28,356 bases of DNA from 2-01-FULL-41-14 sp046317875 (GTDB lineage: Bacteria > Pseudomonadota > Alphaproteobacteria > UBA7879 > UBA5542), in NCBI GenBank assembly GCA_046317875.1, contig JBKCVN010000027.1:1-28356 (forward strand). The letters are read 5' to 3'. Position 1 is the first letter of the stretch. Each line of letters starts with the position of its first letter. A program made the position numbers and the translations under genes. This document shows, in pieces, positions 24,472 through 28,356 of the stretch. Below the pieces are notes generated by a model. That model searched no databases. It was not told the origin of the DNA and saw nothing but the letters and a program-made list of their open reading frames with translations.

Positions 24472-25452
24472 ATGACCCGTCTCTATCCCTTTTTTATAAC
24501 CCTGTGCGTCTTGATATCCTCAGGTTGGTCCAGCCTTTCCCCCCTTTCAGACGACATATTTTCCATCCCCCTCTATCCCATCATGGATGGAGTACAAGAA
24601 GCCGCACACCTATATACCAGTCAAGTGGTGGGGGGGTGGCAGTCCGAACTCCGGGCCTGCAAAGACCCACACAGCCAAACCCAGCTGCTGCAGGATATCA
24701 TCACCCAGGCCCATACCGATCTTCAGATCATCACAAATTCCAACAGCCCCAAAAAATTCACGTTTCCGTGGAATGCCTTCAACCCCATTCATGCAGCCAT
24801 TCTAAAACGGCAAATGCCACAGGGTGACGCAGGCCCCCTGGAACCTTTCTATGAAACCCTGGGAATTTCGCAAAACTCTTTAACCACCGAGGATACAGCA
24901 ACTCTCTCCAATCACATTTTTCCCAAACTTTATAATTCCATTTTTCAGGCTATTTTCAGCCGCCTTCAAAGGGTACATAAGCTAGAAAAGCTTGCCTCTT
25001 CTGCCTGGGTAGGGGATCTTTCCTTTCAAAACACAGGGGATGTATTGGATCCTGAAAAAACCTGGGCCGAGAATAGATCGGCCTTGGCCAAAGCGCTCAG
25101 GGAAGTGATTCCCCAAACCCATCGATTAAAGGCCCAACTTTGGAATGACGATACACAGTTGGTTTCGGCCTCGGCCCTGCAGGACCAGTTGGACCATATC
25201 TTCATCAAGTTCCCTTCGCGCCCCCCCACACCGTCCGAAAAATCCACCCAGAATTCCATTTCAGGAATGGTGGAAACACTTGATACCCATCTGCTCACGT
25301 ATAAAAAGTTGGTGGCAGACTGGTATAACTTGGCACCGGGCAGAACTTCCGTGGGCAAAGACCAAGGCGAACAGATGGATCATTCATTCCCGCCTCCCAC
25401 TGTGGGTCAAGGCTCGGTTCTTTCAACCTTGTTCCGCCCCCAATTTGTTTAG
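24472..25452 (+). CDS. Exported helical protein (326 aa), last gene of the run
   Basis: AAAGGAG lies seven bases before the ATG. Residues 1-20 are a signal peptide (MTRLYPFFITLCVLISSGWS). The mature protein is helical with repeated amphipathic segments (about 35-90, 140-180, 197-240, 265-295) and a single Cys near 63. A run of seven G at 24630-24636 lies inside codons 53-55. No family is recognised. No clear terminator follows; a worn B-like repeat (25453-25485) comes directly after the stop. Confidence 0.72.
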   Translation: MTRLYPFFITLCVLISSGWSSLSPLSDDIFSIPLYPIMDGVQEAAHLYTSQVVGGWQSELRACKDPHSQTQLLQDIITQAHTDLQIITNSNSPKKFTFPWNAFNPIHAAILKRQMPQGDAGPLEPFYETLGISQNSLTTEDTATLSNHIFPKLYNSIFQAIFSRLQRVHKLEKLASSAWVGDLSFQNTGDVLDPEKTWAENRSALAKALREVIPQTHRLKAQLWNDDTQLVSASALQDQLDHIFIKFPSRPPTPSEKSTQNSISGMVETLDTHLLTYKKLVADWYNLAPGRTSVGKDQGEQMDHSFPPPTVGQGSVLSTLFRPQFV

Positions 25453-25600
25453 GTGACCGCCCCTGAACCCCCATGGGGGTGATCGTGGCACGTGTTATCA
25501 TTTTCATCTCTCACTCTGCCCTTCCCACACTTCCTTCTTTTTCACCCCGGCGGTCGAGAATTTATCTTTCTTCTCTCTTTGTTAAATTTTTAACAATGAT

Positions 25601-25697
25601 AAAATAATGATAAAATATTGTCTTTATTGTTTTTTTATTATATGTTTCTTGGGCGTTAATAACCCCCTCTTGGTTAACACAGATATTAAGGATTATA
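25601..25697 (+). promoter_or_regulatory. Leader shared with the F-box/LRR gene
   Basis: This matches 9141-9242, with the last 34 bases (25664-25697) identical. A GGGCGTTAATAACCCC inverted repeat lies just upstream of the identical block. Two TAAAAT-like boxes (25598-25617 region) could serve as -10 elements, but no clear -35 partner is seen. Confidence 0.5.
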
Positions 25698-25700
25698 ATG

Positions 25701-28028
25701 ATGAGTTTTTATAAAACTTCTTTTCTTACCGCTTTTTTCTTCTGGGCCAGCCTGTATGCCGCCAGCGACATAACCAATGACCGATACACAAAGGAAATCG
25801 GTCTCTGTAAGTTACGATTGGGATTCGATTCTCAAGCTCGCGCTGAAGAAAAAGCCCCATCGCAAAAATACCATGCAGAAAGCTTGAAATTTTCAAAAGA
25901 TACAGACTGGACAACCGTTTTGCATCAGTTGTCCAAGGAAAAATGTCTCAGGATCCTTTACTTGGATGAATTTCCAGAAATAGGCATATGTTGCCATAAG
26001 GATACTAAATTTTTTACTTGCCACCCCCAATTAACCCGCTTAACGTTAACAAAGTGTGATTTAGGGGGTATTTATCTCCGCGATGTAGCCTCTGCCCTCC
26101 AACCTCTCACCCAACTCACCCATCTAAATCTAGGATGGAACCGTATCGGTGATACAGGCGCCACCGCTTTGGCCCCAGCCCTCCAATCCCTCACCAACCT
26201 CGAATATCTGGATCTGACAGGCAACCATATCGGTGCTGAAGGCACCATGGCTTTAGTTACTGCCCTTACCCCCCTCGCCAACCTCACCCACCTGAATCTA
26301 TCAGGAAACGGTATCGGTGCTGCAGGGGCCGAGCATTTGGCCAAAGCCCTCCAATACCTCACCAACCTCAAATACCTGAATCTGACAGGGAACGGTATCG
26401 GTGCTGCAGGGGCCCTCGCTTTAGTCTCTGAGTTCAAATTCCTTACACAACTCACCCATCTAAATCTAGGACGGAACCGTATCGGTGATACAGGCGCCTG
26501 CGCGTTGGCCAAAGCCCTCCAATCCCTCGTCAGCCTCACTGACTTGAATCTAGAAGGTAATGAGATCGGTCATGCAGGCGCCACCGCTTTGGCACTCACC
26601 TTCCCATACCTCAAATCCCTTAAAAACTTCAATCTGGAAAATACTTTTAGAGATGCTAAATGCATCAGCGAAACCGCTTTTGCATCTGCTATCGGGCACC
26701 TCACCAACCTCGAACGCCTAGATCTGTCAGTGAACAGTATCGATTATGAAGGGGGCATAGCTTTAGCCGCAGGCCTACAACACCTCACCAACCTCGAACT
26801 CCTAAATCTGCAAAGGAACGCTATCGGTGGTGAAGGGGCCATGGCTTTGGCCGAAGCCCTCCAATACCTCACCAACCTCAAATACCTGAATCTAACACTG
26901 AACTATATCGCTGATGCACACGCCACCGTTTTGTATGCACACGCCACCGTTTTGGCACATGGTCTTAGCCACCTGCGCAAGCTCAGTTCCCTGGCTCTAG
27001 CAGGAAACGGTATCAATGCTGAATGGGCCATAGTTTTAGCCGAAGGCCTACAACACCTCACCAACCTCGAACGCCTAGATCTGTCAGTGAACCATATCGA
27101 TGCTAAAGGTGCCCTCGCTTTAGCCAAAGCCCTCCAATACCTCACCAACCTCGAATTCCTAGATCTGAGAACGAACGGTATCGGTGCTGAAGGGATGAAG
27201 GGTTTAGCGCCTGCCCTCGCTCGTCTCAACAATCTCACCCACCTGAATCTATCAATAAACGGTATCGGTGCTGAAGGCGCCAGCGCTTTGGCCGAAGCCC
27301 TCCAATCCGGGGAATATCCTTTCCTCACAAAACTCGAATATCTGAATTTGGCAAACAATAATATCGATGCTGCAGGGGCCGAGCATTTGGCCAAAGCCCT
27401 CCAATACCTCACCAACCTCAAATACCTGAATCTGACAGGGAACGGTATCGGTGCTGCAGGGGCCATAGCTTTAGCCGAAGGCCTACAACACCTCACCAAC
27501 CTCGGACTCCTAGATCTGACAGGGAACGGTATGGGTGCTGAAGGGGTCAAGCATTTGGCCGAAGGCCTACAACACCTCACCAACCTCAAACTCCTAGATC
27601 TAACAGGGAACGGTATCGATGCTGAAGGCATGAAGTATTTAGCGCCTGCCCTCGCTCATCTCAACAATCTCACCCGGCTGAATCTAGAACATAATAATAT
27701 CGGTGCTGAAGGGGCCAAGCATTTGGCCGAAGGCCTACAACACCTCACCAACCTCAAACTCCTAGATCTAACAGGGAACGGTATCGATGCTGAAGGCACC
27801 ATGGCTTTAGTTACTGCCCTTACCCCCCTCGCCAACCTCACCCACCTGAATCTATCAGGAAACGGTATCGGTGATGCAGGCGCCCGCGCTTTGGTCACTG
27901 ACCTCAGTCCCCTCACCAAACTCGAATACCTTCAGCTGAGACAGAACAATATTACTGCTGAAGGCGCCAGTGCTATTAAAAAAGAATTAAAAGACACAAA
28001 TCGAAAATTAGTTGTTTTGTTTGAATAA
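25701..28028 (+). CDS. Exported leucine-rich-repeat protein (775 aa), paralogue of the F-box/LRR gene
   Basis: ATG 25701 aligns with the start of the paralogue (MSFYKTSF); ATG 25698 is also possible. After the signal peptide (about 20 residues) and a 70-residue N-terminal part lie about 23 ribonuclease-inhibitor-type repeats of 28 residues (for example LTHLNLSGNGIGAAGA), forming a long horseshoe with a binding surface. Relative to the paralogue, the stretch that carries the F-box (its residues 70-150) is missing. Repeats 9, 12 and 16 are longer than 28 residues. Several repeats are identical at the DNA level, showing recent exchange. It most likely binds proteins outside the cytoplasm, perhaps host ones; the ligand is unknown. 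Antisense reading frames across it are shadows of the repeat. Confidence 0.9.
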   Translation: MSFYKTSFLTAFFFWASLYAASDITNDRYTKEIGLCKLRLGFDSQARAEEKAPSQKYHAESLKFSKDTDWTTVLHQLSKEKCLRILYLDEFPEIGICCHKDTKFFTCHPQLTRLTLTKCDLGGIYLRDVASALQPLTQLTHLNLGWNRIGDTGATALAPALQSLTNLEYLDLTGNHIGAEGTMALVTALTPLANLTHLNLSGNGIGAAGAEHLAKALQYLTNLKYLNLTGNGIGAAGALALVSEFKFLTQLTHLNLGRNRIGDTGACALAKALQSLVSLTDLNLEGNEIGHAGATALALTFPYLKSLKNFNLENTFRDAKCISETAFASAIGHLTNLERLDLSVNSIDYEGGIALAAGLQHLTNLELLNLQRNAIGGEGAMALAEALQYLTNLKYLNLTLNYIADAHATVLYAHATVLAHGLSHLRKLSSLALAGNGINAEWAIVLAEGLQHLTNLERLDLSVNHIDAKGALALAKALQYLTNLEFLDLRTNGIGAEGMKGLAPALARLNNLTHLNLSINGIGAEGASALAEALQSGEYPFLTKLEYLNLANNNIDAAGAEHLAKALQYLTNLKYLNLTGNGIGAAGAIALAEGLQHLTNLGLLDLTGNGMGAEGVKHLAEGLQHLTNLKLLDLTGNGIDAEGMKYLAPALAHLNNLTRLNLEHNNIGAEGAKHLAEGLQHLTNLKLLDLTGNGIDAEGTMALVTALTPLANLTHLNLSGNGIGDAGARALVTDLSPLTKLEYLQLRQNNITAEGASAIKKELKDTNRKLVVLFE
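26914..26955 (+). repeat. 21-bp tandem duplication in an LRR unit
   Basis: ATGCACACGCCACCGTTTTG at 26914 is followed directly by a second copy from 26935. It adds seven residues (His-Ala-Thr-Val-Leu-Tyr-Ala type) to repeat 12 without breaking the frame. Confidence 0.9.
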
Positions 28029-28044
28029 AAACTTAAGACCCCTC

Positions 28045-28079
28045 AAGCCTAAGATTTTTCAGAGATCTTAGGCTTTTTT
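28045..28079 (+). terminator. Intrinsic terminator of the long LRR gene
   Basis: AAGCCTAAGAT and ATCTTAGGCTT form a perfect 11-bp stem followed by T residues, 17 bases after the stop. The same stem in a slightly worn form follows the paralogue at 10395. Confidence 0.92.
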
Positions 28080-28159
28080 ATGGGCCCATAATCATACGCA
28101 TTAAAACCACAGCTAAGGGTCCCCCATGGGCTTTTAGGTACATACCCTCCCATGTTCCT

Positions 28160-28356
28160 ACCCCAGCTTCCGCGGGGGTGACAAGGATGGGTCTTGTGTT
28201 CCCGATGGCACAAAGAGAACCAAGGGTGCCACAAAGCAATCCACCTTATTCCTAAACCCAGTCTCATTCCTGCACCTTCATCTTGGCATTCCCAGCTCCA
28301 TTCTGTCATTCCTACGCCCCCCGTCATTCTCGCGCTGGCAAAATTCTATCTTTACT
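28160..28356. repeat. Degraded REP-type repeat cluster 8, runs off the window
   Basis: A B-like unit (28160-28186), a C-like unit (about 28199-28247, ending CACAAAGCAATCCACC) and worn A-like units (about 28300-28350). No gene is seen from 28029 to the end of the window. Confidence 0.65.

Noticed and set aside
26903..27631. 242-codon frame on the minus strand across the LRR gene
   Set aside because: It is the mirror of the 84-base LRR repeat (Arg/Ser/Pro-rich, repetitive), as are 26072-26539, 27656-27919 and 9767-10078. No ribosome site.

Overview
The window looks like an accessory region of an intracellular or host-associated alphaproteobacterium of the Rickettsiales/Holosporales type. That is an inference from four things seen here: a broken GTA-type terminase large subunit of the kind found in alphaproteobacteria, infA and yacG with alphaproteobacterial-looking sequences, a secreted F-box plus leucine-rich-repeat protein (a eukaryote-like architecture), and very many small Sec-exported proteins without recognisable families. 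No rRNA, tRNA, CRISPR array, integrase or transposase was found.

Layout. Bases 1-5400 hold secreted proteins of unknown function and the two halves of a terminase gene (ATPase half 4575-5375, nuclease half 1838-2368, both on the minus strand), separated by about 2.2 kb that carries two secreted-protein genes and a REP-type repeat cluster. Bases 5477-9100 hold a decayed secreted-protein gene, a 60-residue secreted peptide gene and three small helical exported proteins, two of them with frameshifts. At 9246-10373 is the F-box/LRR protein, followed by one more small exported helical protein. Bases 11423-13307 are a housekeeping island (sodB, then a UbiH/COQ6-family flavin hydroxylase). After a repeat cluster come an outer-membrane beta-barrel protein, another repeat cluster, yacG and infA. 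Bases 16204-20421 carry two large paralogous exported coiled-coil proteins with nearly the same signal peptide and a shared helical module. Bases 20798-25452 carry eight more open reading frames, most with signal peptides, the last four in one tight run. The window closes with a roughly 24-repeat LRR protein (25701-28028), a paralogue of the one at 9246 with matching leader and terminator but no F-box.

Binding theme. About twenty of the genes begin with a signal peptide, are mostly alpha-helical or coiled-coil, and match no family I recognise. Several are decayed by frameshifts. Intergenic spaces hold a composite family of GC-rich inverted repeats (three unit types, here called A, B and C, with 20- to 40-bp cores) and intrinsic terminators. 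My reading is a rapidly evolving exported-protein island surrounding a few core genes. The F-box/LRR protein gives the most direct hint of action on a eukaryotic host.
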